Shown here one piece after another: positions 1 to 18,225 of a DNA stretch of 64,000 nt; position 1 is the first letter of the stretch, and the number at the start of each line of letters is the position of its first letter. The stretch comes from Mycolicibacterium confluentis (GTDB taxonomy: Bacteria; Actinomycetota; Actinomycetes; Mycobacteriales; Mycobacteriaceae), in the NCBI RefSeq assembly GCF_010729895.1, contig NZ_AP022612.1, positions 5,580,001 through 5,644,000 on the forward strand, read 5' to 3'. The translations under genes and the position numbers were made by a program. The notes below the pieces were generated by a model. That model was not told where the DNA came from. It was given only the letters and a program-made list of their open reading frames with translations, and made no database searches.

Positions 1-552
1 TTCCTGATCAAGGCCGAGATGAAGGACGTCAAAGTCGTCAACTTCCTGATCACGCACTCCAAGACCATCCCGGTGGACCGCAGTGCGGGGGCCGGCGCCT
101 ACGCCGTGGCCGTCGAGCGTCTGCGCGACGGGGAACTGGTCGCGGTGTATCCGGAGGCGACGATCAGCCGGTCCTTCGAGTTGAAGGAGTTCAAGTCCGG
201 GGCCCCACGGATGGCGCTGGAGGCCCAGGTGCCGCTGATCCCCCTGATCGTGTGGGGCGCCCAGCGGATGTGGACCAAGGACCACCCAAGAAACTTGGGC
301 CGCAACAAGATTCCCATCACCGTCGCGGTGGGGGATCCGATCCGGCCAGAGGGCACCGCCGACCTCCTTGAGGCGGCGATGCGCAACGCGATGACGACGA
401 TCCTGCATCGCGTGCAGGAGGAGTATCCGCATCCCGCGGGTGCGTACTGGGTGCCGCGCCGACTCGGCGGCGGCGCCCCCACCATGGACGAGGCCAAAGC
501 GCTCGACGAAGCGGAATTGGCCGAACGCGCACGAAGGCGGACCCAGCACTGA
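1..552 (+). CDS. 1-acylglycerol-3-phosphate acyltransferase family (PlsC-like), C-terminal part
   Basis: The open frame runs in from base 1 with no start codon that must be used, so the N-terminus, including the HX4D catalytic motif of the family, lies outside the window. What remains is the later part of a PlsC fold. It has a VYPEATIS segment in the place of the usual EGTRS block and a following APRMALEAQVPLIPL motif IV. Family members transfer acyl chains from acyl-CoA/ACP to glycerophospholipid precursors at the inner membrane. The stop overlaps the next gene by one base (TGATG), so the two are probably co-translated. The position matches the Rv3814c-Rv3816c acyltransferase group of M. tuberculosis; which paralog it is cannot be said. 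Confidence 0.85.
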   Translation, partial: FLIKAEMKDVKVVNFLITHSKTIPVDRSAGAGAYAVAVERLRDGELVAVYPEATISRSFELKEFKSGAPRMALEAQVPLIPLIVWGAQRMWTKDHPRNLGRNKIPITVAVGDPIRPEGTADLLEAAMRNAMTTILHRVQEEYPHPAGAYWVPRRLGGGAPTMDEAKALDEAELAERARRRTQH

Positions 553-1367
553 TGACACTGCCCACTCTGATCGCCACCGACGTCGACGGCACGCTGCTGG
601 ACGACGACGAGCAGATCACGCCCAGGACCCGGGCCGCCGTGGCGGCCGCCGTCGCCGCAGGCACCCAGTTCGTGCTCGCCACGGGCCGTCCGCCCCGCTG
701 GGTGGCGCCTGTTGTCGACGCGCTGGGATTCGCGCCGCTGGCAGTGTGCGCGAACGGTGCGGTGATCTACGACCCCGCTCAGGACCGGATCCTGTCGGCA
801 CGCACGCTGTCGACCGAGGCGCTGGCCCGGTGGGCCGAGATCGCCAACCGCGCGATCCCCGGCGTGGGTCTGGCCGTCGAGCGGATCGGGCAGAGCGCCC
901 ACGATGCCGCCACGCCGCAGTTCGTCAGCTCACCCGGGTACGAGCACGCCTGGCTGAACCCGGACAACACCGAGGTGTCGCTGGTGGACCTGCTGTCCGA
1001 ACCGGCCGTCAAACTGCTTATCCGCAGGGCCGGGGCGCAGAGCGCCGACATGGCCACCGCGTTGGCCAAGTTCGTCGGTGACGATGGTGACATCACCTAC
1101 AGCACCAACAACGGCCTGATCGAGATCGTGCCGCGCGGCGTCAGCAAGGCCACCGGAGTGGCCGAAATCGCCACCCCGCAGGGCATCACGGCCGCCGACA
1201 TCATCGCGTTCGGCGACATGCCCAACGATGTGCCGATGCTGGGCTGGGCCGGCCACGGCGTGGCGATGGGCAATGCGCATCCGGAGGCGGTCGCTGCGGC
1301 CGATGAGGTGACGACGCGCAACTCCGAGGACGGTCTGGCGCGCGTGCTCGAACGCTGGTGGCTCTGA
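552..1367 (+). CDS. Cof-type HAD-superfamily phosphatase (Rv3813c-like)
   Basis: A 271-residue hydrolase of the Cof/HAD IIB type. The catalytic motif I is DVDGTLLDDD (nucleophile Asp10, acid/base Asp12). Motif II is LATGRPP, and motif IV is FGDMPNDVPML near residue 220, followed by the VAMGNAHPE signature of the Cof subfamily. Such enzymes dephosphorylate sugar phosphates or nucleotides in the cytoplasm; the substrate cannot be read from the sequence. The ATG overlaps the stop of the upstream acyltransferase by one base. The gene ends in a hairpin shared with the convergent amidase gene. Confidence 0.9.
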   Translation: MTLPTLIATDVDGTLLDDDEQITPRTRAAVAAAVAAGTQFVLATGRPPRWVAPVVDALGFAPLAVCANGAVIYDPAQDRILSARTLSTEALARWAEIANRAIPGVGLAVERIGQSAHDAATPQFVSSPGYEHAWLNPDNTEVSLVDLLSEPAVKLLIRRAGAQSADMATALAKFVGDDGDITYSTNNGLIEIVPRGVSKATGVAEIATPQGITAADIIAFGDMPNDVPMLGWAGHGVAMGNAHPEAVAAADEVTTRNSEDGLARVLERWWL

Positions 1368-1394
1368 CCGACGCTCCGCAGGGCGGCGCGGGAT

Positions 1395-1419
1395 GCTGAG
1401 CTCGGGGGCTCGGCTCAGC
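1395..1419. terminator. Bidirectional hairpin between convergent genes
   Basis: Perfect 7-bp arms GCTGAGC (1395-1401) and GCTCAGC (1413-1419) surround an 11-nt loop. The hairpin lies just after the HAD gene and covers the stop codon of the minus-strand amidase gene. There is no T-tract, so termination is inferred from position and structure only. Confidence 0.45.
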
Positions 1420-3031
1420 CGACGCTGATCGGTGTGAACCGCTCGAGCTGCACCGGCTGACTGTCGACCAAGGGCGGCGGAAGCTGCTGTGCGACACCGT
1501 CGACGACGCGCGTCACCAGGCCGGTCTCCCGGTCGAAGTTGAGCGTGCCGTGCTGGAAGTTCTGCTTGATCCAGAGCGGCTCATGGATCTCCCCGCTGGT
1601 GGGCAGCCCCAGCCGTCCGCGCTCGTAGCCCAGCGAGCCCCAGGCGGCGTAGATCGCGCCCGTGACCGGTGCGGCGCCGCTGCTGGGCGACCAGTACATC
1701 GCGCCCCGCTCGAACGTCGCATACCGGATGTCGCCCTCCGCGGACGCCTCCGGCGACGTCGGTGCGCCCAGGATCGAGTCAGGGCCACCGAGCTTCTGCC
1801 ACTTGGCGAAGATCGCACCCCCGCGCAATCGGTCCTCGAGCGTGACGGGACCGGCGGGCTGACTGAAGCGCGCGGCCAGGTCCCGGATCGTGTCCATGGC
1901 CGCAAGGGCCGCGGCGCCGGGACATTCGGTGTTGCCGACGTCGCGGTGCGTGAAGATCGTCGGCAGGGTGGGCATCGAGCCCCGGCCGAAGTGGGTGAAC
2001 TCGCCACCGGCCGAGGTCAGCACGACGGTGCCGCGCGGGTCGACGTGGTCGAGGCCGAGGCGCCAGCCGAGGAGCCGGCCCACCGCGCCCAGCTGTGCGT
2101 CGGTGGGGCGGTCGACGCTGAACTCGCCGAGCATGGCGACGCCGAACGTGTTGCGGTTGAAGCCGCCGGTGTGCGAGCCCTCGACGGGCCGGTCCAGGCC
2201 GCCCGCACGCCCCTCGAACACCTGGCCGTACTTGTCGACCATCGCGTTGTACGCGATGTCGCACCAGCCCAGGGTCTCGGTGTGATACGCCCAGACCGCG
2301 CGCACGATGGCCGCGGAATCCTCTGGGGCGTAGTCATTGCTGCCCGCGGTGTGGTGCACGATCCCGGCGCGCACGCCGTCGTCGTACACCGGGTTGCCGC
2401 AGCGGCCGGTGGGGGCCGCACCCCACTGGGCACGGCTGATGATCGGAGGCGGCTGTCCGGGTGTCATGGCGGCGGTCGGCGGCGTCCACTGCACGTCGAC
2501 GGGCGCCTGGGGCGGGCTGATCAGGATGGCCGACAGGTTCTGGCCCAGGGAGCGTTCGGTGCTGGCCGGGCGGTAGCCGAGGTCCTCGTGCTTCGGTGGG
2601 GCCGTGGTGACCGGTGCGTCCTTGGGGCGCGTCACCGCGATCTGGACGGCGGTGGTGTTGCCGACGAACACGGGATCGGTGCCGGGGGACGCGCCCGGGG
2701 CGTCGTCGCTCTCGGTGGTCCGCAGGGCCTCGGCTGAGTACCAGGGGCCCCAACTGCCGTCACCGCGCTTGGCGCGGATCCGGGCTGAGGTGCCGGCCAG
2801 GTTGTCGCCGGTGATGGCGACCATGGAGAACGGGGTGGCCTGAGACACCTCGCGAATGCTCTCGCCGCCGCCGAGGCCGTCGAGAGGTTGTTCGGCAAGG
2901 CGGGTGTCCGCGGCGCTGGGGCCGTTCTGAGCGGGGGTGTCGTCCAGGGCCCAGGGCATGATCACCGCAGTCGCCGCGATGGCGGTGAGCAGCAGGGCCG
3001 GCGGTGGCCGGCGACCGAAGCGACGAGGCAC
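1415..3031 (-). CDS. Secreted PGRP/Ami_2-type amidase-like protein with LGFP repeats (Rv3811-like)
   Basis: 538 residues beginning at a GTG. An arginine-rich start and a hydrophobic segment (about residues 10-28) make a signal peptide. From about residue 197 (IISRAQWGAAP) to 380 it reads as a peptidoglycan-recognition/N-acetylmuramoyl-L-alanine amidase domain, with candidate zinc ligands His226/His227 (IVHHTAG), His362 and Cys370 (FTHRDVGNTECPG). The C-terminal 130 residues hold LGFP-type repeats (for example GAIYAAWGSLG followed by RLGLPTS), which in Corynebacteriales are associated with cell-wall attachment. Zinc-binding residues look intact, so hydrolysis of peptidoglycan stem peptides is plausible. 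It lies downstream of erp on the same strand, but a strong terminator separates them. A GTAACATC element just before the start could be its own -10 region. Confidence 0.88.
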   Translation of the reverse strand: MPRRFGRRPPPALLLTAIAATAVIMPWALDDTPAQNGPSAADTRLAEQPLDGLGGGESIREVSQATPFSMVAITGDNLAGTSARIRAKRGDGSWGPWYSAEALRTTESDDAPGASPGTDPVFVGNTTAVQIAVTRPKDAPVTTAPPKHEDLGYRPASTERSLGQNLSAILISPPQAPVDVQWTPPTAAMTPGQPPPIISRAQWGAAPTGRCGNPVYDDGVRAGIVHHTAGSNDYAPEDSAAIVRAVWAYHTETLGWCDIAYNAMVDKYGQVFEGRAGGLDRPVEGSHTGGFNRNTFGVAMLGEFSVDRPTDAQLGAVGRLLGWRLGLDHVDPRGTVVLTSAGGEFTHFGRGSMPTLPTIFTHRDVGNTECPGAAALAAMDTIRDLAARFSQPAGPVTLEDRLRGGAIFAKWQKLGGPDSILGAPTSPEASAEGDIRYATFERGAMYWSPSSGAAPVTGAIYAAWGSLGYERGRLGLPTSGEIHEPLWIKQNFQHGTLNFDRETGLVTRVVDGVAQQLPPPLVDSQPVQLERFTPISVG

Positions 3032-3107
3032 GGATCGATGTTACGTATGCGTCGATTGTTACTGATGTTTCGACACGGTACGAAAGTGAAAGAAGTGAAA
3101 ACGTGCA

Positions 3108-3174
3108 ACGGCACCGCAGGGTTGTCCGGGCTCTTGATGGGGGTCGAGGGTTAGAGCCCACCCTGCGGTGCCGT
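3108..3174 (-). terminator. Nested hairpin terminator after erp
   Basis: Outer perfect 15-bp arms are at 3108-3122 and 3160-3174. Directly inside them is a second 6-bp stem, GGGCTC/GAGCCC (3128-3133 and 3154-3159). On the minus strand the structure follows the erp stop and is followed by a T-rich stretch containing TTTT, which fits an intrinsic terminator of the erp transcript. Confidence 0.8.
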
Positions 3175-3189
3175 CTGTAGGGAGGTGTG

Positions 3190-4083
3190 TCAGCCCGCCG
3201 GTGCTGCCGCGGCGGCGGCCTCAGCCGCCGGAGCCGCCGCGGCCTGAGCCGCCGGAGCCGCCGACTGCACGGCACTCATGATCGAAGGCATCACGACACC
3301 CTTGAGCAGGTCGATGGCCTGTCCGGCGCCCAACTGCTGCGCCGCGCTGCTCAGATCGCTGATCAGGCCGCCACCGCCGGTCGGGGCCATGGGCACGCCC
3401 ATGCCCAGTGACGGGTCACCGAGGATCGGGTAGGTGCCCGCCATCGGATCGAGGCCGATGGGTGCGCTGATCGGCATCTCGGTGCCCAGGCCCAGGCCGG
3501 GTGTGGCACCCGGGATCGGCGCGAGCGGGTCCGTCGCGGTCAGCGCGGGGGTGAGACCCGTGGTCGGCAGCGACGGCGTCAGTCCGGTCGGGCTGAGCGC
3601 GGGGGTCAGCGCTGGGTTGGTCAGCGACGCGTCACCCAGGCCCAGGCCCGGCGTCACCGGGGGCGTGGTCAGGCCCGGAGTGATCGGCGCCGCCGGGATG
3701 CCCGGGGTCAGTCCGGGTGCGGCCAGGCTGGGGGTCAGTCCGGGCGCGGCGAGGCTCGGGGTCAGCCCGGGCGCGGCGAGGCTCGGGGTCAGCCCGGTGC
3801 CTGCCAACGCGGGGTTGGTCAGCGCGGTGGCCGGCATGGCGCCAGCGGGGCTCAGCCCCGTGGGCATCGGCGGCAGGTTGATGCCGAACTGGGACAGGCC
3901 CTGCTGCAGCGCGGACATCAACTCGTTGGGCAGGTCGGTCACGACGGCGGCCTGCTCGAACTCATGCTGCTGCGGGACGGGGTAGAGCTCGGAAACTGCG
4001 ATGACGGCAAATGGACTCGCGACGGCCATGGCGGCGACTGCGCTCATAGCTGTCGAGAGCCTGCGTCGACGTCGGTTTGGCAC
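3190..4083 (-). CDS. erp: Exported repetitive protein Erp
   Basis: 297 residues from a GTG start with a good Shine-Dalgarno sequence (GAGGAG, 6 nt upstream). The N-terminus PNRRRRRLSTAMSAVAAMAV is nearly that of M. tuberculosis Erp/PirG and is a signal peptide. The middle is a series of P/G-L-T-x repeats; the most regular part is three GLTPSLAAP units at about residues 96-122. The C-terminal domain (GGGGLISDLS...QAIDLLKGVVMPSIM) is conserved in the family, and the protein ends in an Ala/Pro-rich tail. Erp is a surface protein needed for full virulence in M. tuberculosis; species differ mainly in repeat number and sequence. The gene is divergent from glf. Confidence 0.95.
   Translation of the reverse strand: MPNRRRRRLSTAMSAVAAMAVASPFAVIAVSELYPVPQQHEFEQAAVVTDLPNELMSALQQGLSQFGINLPPMPTGLSPAGAMPATALTNPALAGTGLTPSLAAPGLTPSLAAPGLTPSLAAPGLTPGIPAAPITPGLTTPPVTPGLGLGDASLTNPALTPALSPTGLTPSLPTTGLTPALTATDPLAPIPGATPGLGLGTEMPISAPIGLDPMAGTYPILGDPSLGMGVPMAPTGGGGLISDLSSAAQQLGAGQAIDLLKGVVMPSIMSAVQSAAPAAQAAAAPAAEAAAAAAPAG
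3716..3796 (-). repeat. 27-bp tandem repeat inside erp (3 units)
   Basis: Three head-to-tail 27-bp units (3716-3742, 3743-3769, 3770-3796). The last two are identical and the first differs at a few bases. They encode the nine-residue GLTPSLAAP repeat and are in frame, so copy-number change would keep the protein open. Confidence 0.85.
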
Positions 4084-7473
<3,390 letters not shown>

Positions 7474-7481
<8 letters not shown>

Positions 7482-8034
7482 CAACGGGGCGGCCAGCGTG
7501 GACAAGTCGGACGCGCTCCCGCCGAGTGGCGAGGACGCCGTGCTGGTGGCGGTGCAGTCCGCGTTGGCGACGCGACCCGGCGTGCTTCCACTGGCCCGCG
7601 GGATGTCGCACTTCGGTGAGCACAGCCTGGGCTGGATGGCGTTGGCCGCACTCGGCGCGATGTTCTCGCGGCGCCGCCGCAGGGAGTGGATCGCCGCGGG
7701 TGTCGGGGCGTTCGCCGCGCACGCGGCGGCCGTGGTCATCAAGCGAGTGGTCCGCCGGACTCGGCCCGACCACCCCGCGATCGCCGTCAACGTCGGAACG
7801 CCGAGTCGCCTGAGCTTCCCGTCCGCGCACGCCACGTCGACCACTGCGGCGGCCATCCTGATGGGCCGCGCGACCGGGTTGCCGCTGCCCGCCCTTCTGG
7901 TGCCGCCCATGGCGTTGTCACGGATGGTCCTGGGCGTGCACTATCCCAGCGACGTGGCGACCGGCGTCCTGGTGGGCGCGGTGGTGGCCAAAGCGACTGA
8001 GGCGATTGCCGATCGGATCGAAGGAGCCCAGTGA
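7474..8034 (+). CDS. PAP2-family phosphatase, probable decaprenylphosphoryl-5-phosphoribose phosphatase (Rv3807c-like)
   Basis: 186 residues with several hydrophobic segments. The acid phosphatase signature is complete: KRVVRRTRP, then FPSAHATS, then SRMVLGVHYPSDVATG. By position between glfT2 and ubiA it corresponds to Rv3807c, which is proposed to remove the 5-phosphate from decaprenylphosphoryl-5-phosphoribose made by UbiA, before epimerisation by DprE1/DprE2. The start lies inside the last codons of glfT2 and the stop overlaps the GTG of ubiA (GTGA). Chemistry is well supported; the exact substrate is inferred from context. Confidence 0.88.
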
Positions 8035-8934
8035 GCGAGCAGGGGACTCAGAAGGTGGCCGGCGAACCCGGCCCGCCCAGCAATCTGTTCAGCGGTGTCA
8101 TCAAGGCACTGCGCCCGCGGCAGTGGGTGAAGAACCTGCTGGTCCTGGTGGCGCCGCTGGCGGCATTGGGCACCGACGTCCAATACGACTACGGGTTCCT
8201 GATCACCCACGTCGCCATGGCGTTCGTCGTGTTCTGCATGGCCGCCTCATGCATCTACCTGATCAACGACGCGCGCGACGTCGAGGCCGACCGGCAGCAC
8301 CCGACCAAGCGCTTCCGCCCGATCGCGGCAGGCGTGGTGTCGGAGTCCCTGGCCTACACGCTGGCCGTGGTGCTGGGCGTGGCGTCGCTGGTGATCGCCT
8401 ACTTCACCACCCCCAGCCTCGCCGTGGTGATCGGCGTCTACATCGCCATCCAGTTGGCCTACTGCTTCGGTCTCAAACACCAGGCGGTGCTCGACATCTG
8501 CATCGTCTCCTCGGCGTACCTGATCCGCGCGATCGCGGGCGGCGCGGCCACCAACATCCAGCTCTCCCAATGGTTCCTGCTGGTCATGGCGTTCGGTTCG
8601 CTGTTCATGGCGGCCGGTAAGCGCTACGCCGAACTGCAGTTGGCCGAGCGCACCGGCGCCAAGATCCGCAAGTCGCTGGAGAGTTACACGAGCAGCTATC
8701 TGCGGTTCGTGTGGACGCTCTCGGCCACCGCGGTGGTGCTGTGTTACGGCCTGTTCGCCTTCGAGCGCGACGGCGGCACGGCCTCGTGGTGGGCGGTCTC
8801 GATCATCCCCTTCACCGTGGCGATCCTGCGCTACGCGGTCGACATCGACGGCGGCATCGCCGGCGAACCAGAGGACATCGCGCTGCGCGACCGGGTCCTG
8901 CAACTCCTGGCCCTGGCGTTGATCGGAACAGTCG

Positions 8935-8957
<23 letters not shown>
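8031..8957 (+). CDS. ubiA: Decaprenyl-phosphate phosphoribosyltransferase (UbiA)
   Basis: 308 residues, mostly transmembrane helices. It belongs to the UbiA prenyltransferase superfamily, with the Asp-rich motif NDARDVEADRQHP (Asn79, Asp80, Asp83, Asp87) that binds the Mg-diphosphate of the sugar donor. It transfers 5-phosphoribose from PRPP to decaprenyl phosphate, the first committed step to the arabinan donor DPA. The GTG start overlaps the preceding stop codon. UbiA is also a known site of ethambutol-resistance mutations in M. tuberculosis; no claim is made here about variants. Confidence 0.96.
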
Positions 8958-13358
<4,401 letters not shown>

Positions 13359-13383
13359 CACCAGCGGTCAACAGACCAGCGAC

Positions 13384-13418
13384 AGAAGGCGGCGGACCCC
13401 TCGGGTTCGCCGCCTTCT
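13384..13418 (+). terminator. Hairpin terminator after fbpA
   Basis: Perfect 11-bp arms AGAAGGCGGCG (13384-13394) and CGCCGCCTTCT (13408-13418), extended inward by further pairing to a short loop. It lies 26 bp after the fbpA stop. There is no T-tract, which is usual for mycobacterial terminators. Confidence 0.7.
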
Positions 13419-13538
13419 CGCATGTGCTGGCACCGCAGAAAGCCCCGACCCCGCGACCGGTGTTGCGGTGATGTGATTCACTACGTTGCGGATGGGGGCA
13501 AGTCCGAATCGGTGAGGGGCGCACGAGGTGGGTACAGG

Positions 13539-14438
13539 ATGCTGAGAATCGTTGTCCGGGCAGTCTGTGCCCTCGCGTTGACCGCCTCGCTGTGGAGCGC
13601 GGGTGCGGTGCATGGCGAGGCGGGCGTCGCGCACGCCGACGGCGTGGAGTACCTGCAGGTGCCCTCGGCGGCCATGGGCCGCGACATCCCGGTGGCGTTC
13701 CAGGGCGGCGGCCCGCATGCCGTGGTCCTGCTCGACGCCTTCAACGCAGGCCCTGACGTGAGCAACTGGGTGACGGCGGGCAACGCCATGAACACCCTCG
13801 GCGGCAAGGGCGTCTCGGTCGTGGCTCCCGCCAGCGGTGCCTTCAGCCTGTACACCAACTGGGAGCAGGACGGCAGCAAGCAGTGGGAGACGTTCCTGAG
13901 CAGTGAGCTGCCTGACTGGCTGGCCGCCAACAAGGGCTTGGCGCCGGGTGGGCACGCGATCGTCGGCGCATCGCAGGGCGGCACCGCGGCCGTCACGCTG
14001 GCCGCGTTCTACCCGAACCGGTACCGCTACGCCGGGTCGATGTCGGGCTTCATGAACCCGTCCAACACATTCCTCAACGGCGCGATCCAGGCCGGCATGA
14101 TGCAGTTCGGCGGGGCCGACGCGAACCGGATGTGGGGCCCGGCCCAGCTCGGTCGCTGGAAGTGGCACGACCCCACGGTGCACTCGCAGCTGCTGATCGA
14201 CAACAACACCCGCCTGTGGGTCTTCAGCCCTCAGACCCTGACGGCCAGCGATCCGGCCGCGATGATCGGCTATGCCGACCAGGCGCAGGGCAGCAACCGT
14301 TCGTTCTACGCGCAGTACCGGTCCAACGGCGGTTCGAATGGCCACTTCGACTTCCCGACCAGTGGGGACCACGGCTGGGGCTCGTGGGCGCCACAGCTCG
14401 GTGCGATGTCGGGCGACCTCGTCGCCGCAATCCGCTAG
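13539..14438 (+). CDS. fbpD: MPT51/MPB51-like antigen FbpD (Ag85-related)
   Basis: 299 residues, the usual MPT51 length, from ATG 13539. The signal peptide ends ...GVAHA/DGVEYLQVPSAAMG. It is the non-mycolyltransferase member of the Ag85 family; M. tuberculosis MPT51 lacks the catalytic elements and binds matrix proteins. Here the nucleophile position is GASQGG (Ser145 present) and the base position is GDHGWGSW (His present). The acid-bearing FLE segment of FbpA is replaced by AMIGYADQA, so Glu is missing. The triad is therefore partial, with more retained than I recall for the M. tuberculosis protein. The strong C-terminus (HFDFPTSGD...WAPQLGAMSGDLVAAIR) fixes the family. Confidence 0.93.
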   Translation: MLRIVVRAVCALALTASLWSAGAVHGEAGVAHADGVEYLQVPSAAMGRDIPVAFQGGGPHAVVLLDAFNAGPDVSNWVTAGNAMNTLGGKGVSVVAPASGAFSLYTNWEQDGSKQWETFLSSELPDWLAANKGLAPGGHAIVGASQGGTAAVTLAAFYPNRYRYAGSMSGFMNPSNTFLNGAIQAGMMQFGGADANRMWGPAQLGRWKWHDPTVHSQLLIDNNTRLWVFSPQTLTASDPAAMIGYADQAQGSNRSFYAQYRSNGGSNGHFDFPTSGDHGWGSWAPQLGAMSGDLVAAIR

Positions 14439-14525
14439 GGGTTAGCCGGGCGGTTCGGACACAGTTGGGTATCGCCCTGCCGCGGGCATAACCCTGCATA
14501 TGTTTTCAGCCGGTACCGTGGAGTC

Positions 14526-15017
14526 GTGCAGAACCGGGCCAGTCTCAGAGCCGGGGGGCGGACCGCCCTCATGGCAGGGCTGTCGTTGCTGATCGCCGTC
14601 GCAGGCGTGGCCCTGGTGTGCGGTTGTACGCCCGGAGAACACGTGATGAAGACCGCTGGCGTACCGCACCATCCGGGCGGGGCGCCGGGGCCCGGCACTC
14701 TCCCGGCGCTGGCGGTGCCCGACCCGGCGATCGCCAGCAACTTCTCGATCTCGGCCGAGCAGCGCGCCTACCTCGATGCGCTCAAGGACGAGGGCGTGTA
14801 CCCGTCGAGTGATCTGCTGGGGTTGTCGATAGGCTCGTACATCTGTCAGGCACACGCCGCGGGCCAGAACGATCAGGCGGTGCGCGATTTCGTGCTCCCC
14901 CTGGTTCGTGGTGACATCCGCGGTGCGCAACCCGGAGTCGCGGTGACCTCGTTGGCCAGCCAGGTCGACGATGTGACCTCGACGTACATGCGCGTCGCAA
15001 CCGACCGACTCTGCTAG
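14526..15017 (+). CDS. DUF732 exported protein, possible lipoprotein
   Basis: 163 residues from a GTG. The N-terminus is a signal sequence ending AVAGVALVCGCTPGEH; the VCGC resembles a lipobox but the -2 Cys is unusual, so lipidation is uncertain. Residues from about 75 onward match the small mycobacterial DUF732 domain (EQRAYLDALKDEGVYPSSDLLGLSIGSYICQ), with two cysteines (SYIC and the C-terminal DRLC) likely to form a disulfide. Function is unknown. It sits 9 bp upstream of culp6 and may be co-transcribed with it. Confidence 0.8.
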   Translation: MQNRASLRAGGRTALMAGLSLLIAVAGVALVCGCTPGEHVMKTAGVPHHPGGAPGPGTLPALAVPDPAIASNFSISAEQRAYLDALKDEGVYPSSDLLGLSIGSYICQAHAAGQNDQAVRDFVLPLVRGDIRGAQPGVAVTSLASQVDDVTSTYMRVATDRLC

Positions 15018-15026
15018 CAGGAGAAG

Positions 15027-16043
15027 ATGGCTCGCACCTCTAAGACCTCGCGGGGCCGTCGGCACCGCATCCTGGGCATCATCGCGGCCGCGGCTGTCGC
15101 CGTTGTCATCGCTCTCGTGGTGGCGATCATCGTCGTCATCGTGCGCCGTCCCGACGCGCCGCCCACCGCGGTCCCGCCGACGGCCGTGCCGCCGACGCAG
15201 ACCACGCCGGGCAAGAAACCGCGTCCGGAGTTCCAGGATGCGAGCTGCGCCGACGTGCAGGCGCTGGTCATTCCCGGCACCTGGGAGTCATGGCCGACGG
15301 ATGACCCGTTCAACCCGACGCAGTTCCCGATGTCGCTGATGCTCAAGGTCAGCGCACCGCTGCAACAGCAGTTCGGCGCCGAGCGAGTCCAGGTGTACAC
15401 GGTTCCCTACACCGCGCAGTTCCACAATCCGTTCTCCGCGGACAAGCAGATGTCCTATAACGACAGCCGTGCCGAGGGCACCCGCGCCGCGGTCAAGGCG
15501 CTGACCGAGATGAACGAGCGCTGCCCGTTGAGCAGCTATGTGCTGATGGGCTTCTCGCAGGGCGCGGTCATCGCCGGCGACATCGCGAGCGACATCGGCA
15601 ACGGCCGGGGTCCGGTCGACGAAGACCTGGTGCTCGGTGTGACGTTGATCGCGGACGGGCGGCGCCAGACGGGCGTGGGGCAGGACATCGGCCCGACCCC
15701 GCCGGGGCAGGGTGCGGAGATCACGCTGCAGGACGTGCCGATGCTCAAGACGCTGGGACTGGAGATGACCGGCCCGCGGCCCGGTGGCTTCGGCCTGCTC
15801 AACAACCGGACCAACCAGATCTGCGCTGCGGGCGATCTGATCTGCGCGGCTCCGGAGAGCGCGTTCAACATCACCAACCTGCCTCGCACGCTGGAGACGC
15901 TGGCCGGGGGTGCGGGACAGCCCGTGCACGCGATGTACGCCACTCCGCAGTTCTGGCAGATCGACGGCCTACCGGCCACGGACTGGACTGCCAACTGGGC
16001 GCGGGGCCTCATCGACAATGCGCCCCATCCCAGACACGGGTAG
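15027..16043 (+). CDS. culp6: Cutinase-like esterase/lipase Culp6 (Rv3802c-like)
   Basis: 338 residues. A basic N-terminus and one long hydrophobic helix (about 15-38) anchor it, followed by a Pro/Thr-rich linker. The cutinase-fold catalytic domain has nucleophile Ser177 (MGFSQGAV), Asp270 ([11 protein letters not shown]) and His301 (PVHAMYAT), each exactly two residues beyond the M. tuberculosis numbering as I recall it (175, 268, 299). Cysteines flank the active site as in cutinases. Rv3802c is an essential cell-wall phospholipase/thioesterase linked to mycolate synthesis and remodelling. This gene keeps that position, between the Ag85 cluster and fadD32. Confidence 0.94.
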   Translation: MARTSKTSRGRRHRILGIIAAAAVAVVIALVVAIIVVIVRRPDAPPTAVPPTAVPPTQTTPGKKPRPEFQDASCADVQALVIPGTWESWPTDDPFNPTQFPMSLMLKVSAPLQQQFGAERVQVYTVPYTAQFHNPFSADKQMSYNDSRAEGTRAAVKALTEMNERCPLSSYVLMGFSQGAVIAGDIASDIGNGRGPVDEDLVLGVTLIADGRRQTGVGQDIGPTPPGQGAEITLQDVPMLKTLGLEMTGPRPGGFGLLNNRTNQICAAGDLICAAPESAFNITNLPRTLETLAGGAGQPVHAMYATPQFWQIDGLPATDWTANWARGLIDNAPHPRHG

Positions 16044-16106
16044 GCCGGGCTCCTGGGTTTTTGTCTCGGTCCGGTCACAGACCCGTGTGATGTTGGCGGC
16101 AGAGAT

Positions 16107-16135
16107 TTGTCGACGGTGCTACCGGCCCGTAACAT
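16107..16135 (+). promoter_or_regulatory. Predicted sigma-A-type promoter for fadD32-pks13-accD4
   Basis: TTGTCG (16107-16112) and TAACAT (16130-16135) are separated by 17 bp, each matching four of six consensus bases. Transcription would begin near 16142 and give a leader of about 175 nt before the fadD32 ATG. No riboswitch-like fold was recognised in the leader. Confidence 0.55.
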
Positions 16136-16316
16136 TAAGAACTGACTAAGAGCAGCGTCGCTGCTGCCTGCGTGCCCGGACGAACCGGAACAGCGCCCCA
16201 CCGCGTCTGTACCATCTGTGGGGTTTGGGATCAGCGGCAGTGTGACGTGGCGTCCGACGCCGCATCGCAGGCTCGCGACGGCTGAGCAACACAGGCGTTT
16301 TCGACAGGAGAGATGT

Positions 16317-18209
<1,893 letters not shown>

Positions 18210-18225
18210 CAACACGAGGCGAACC

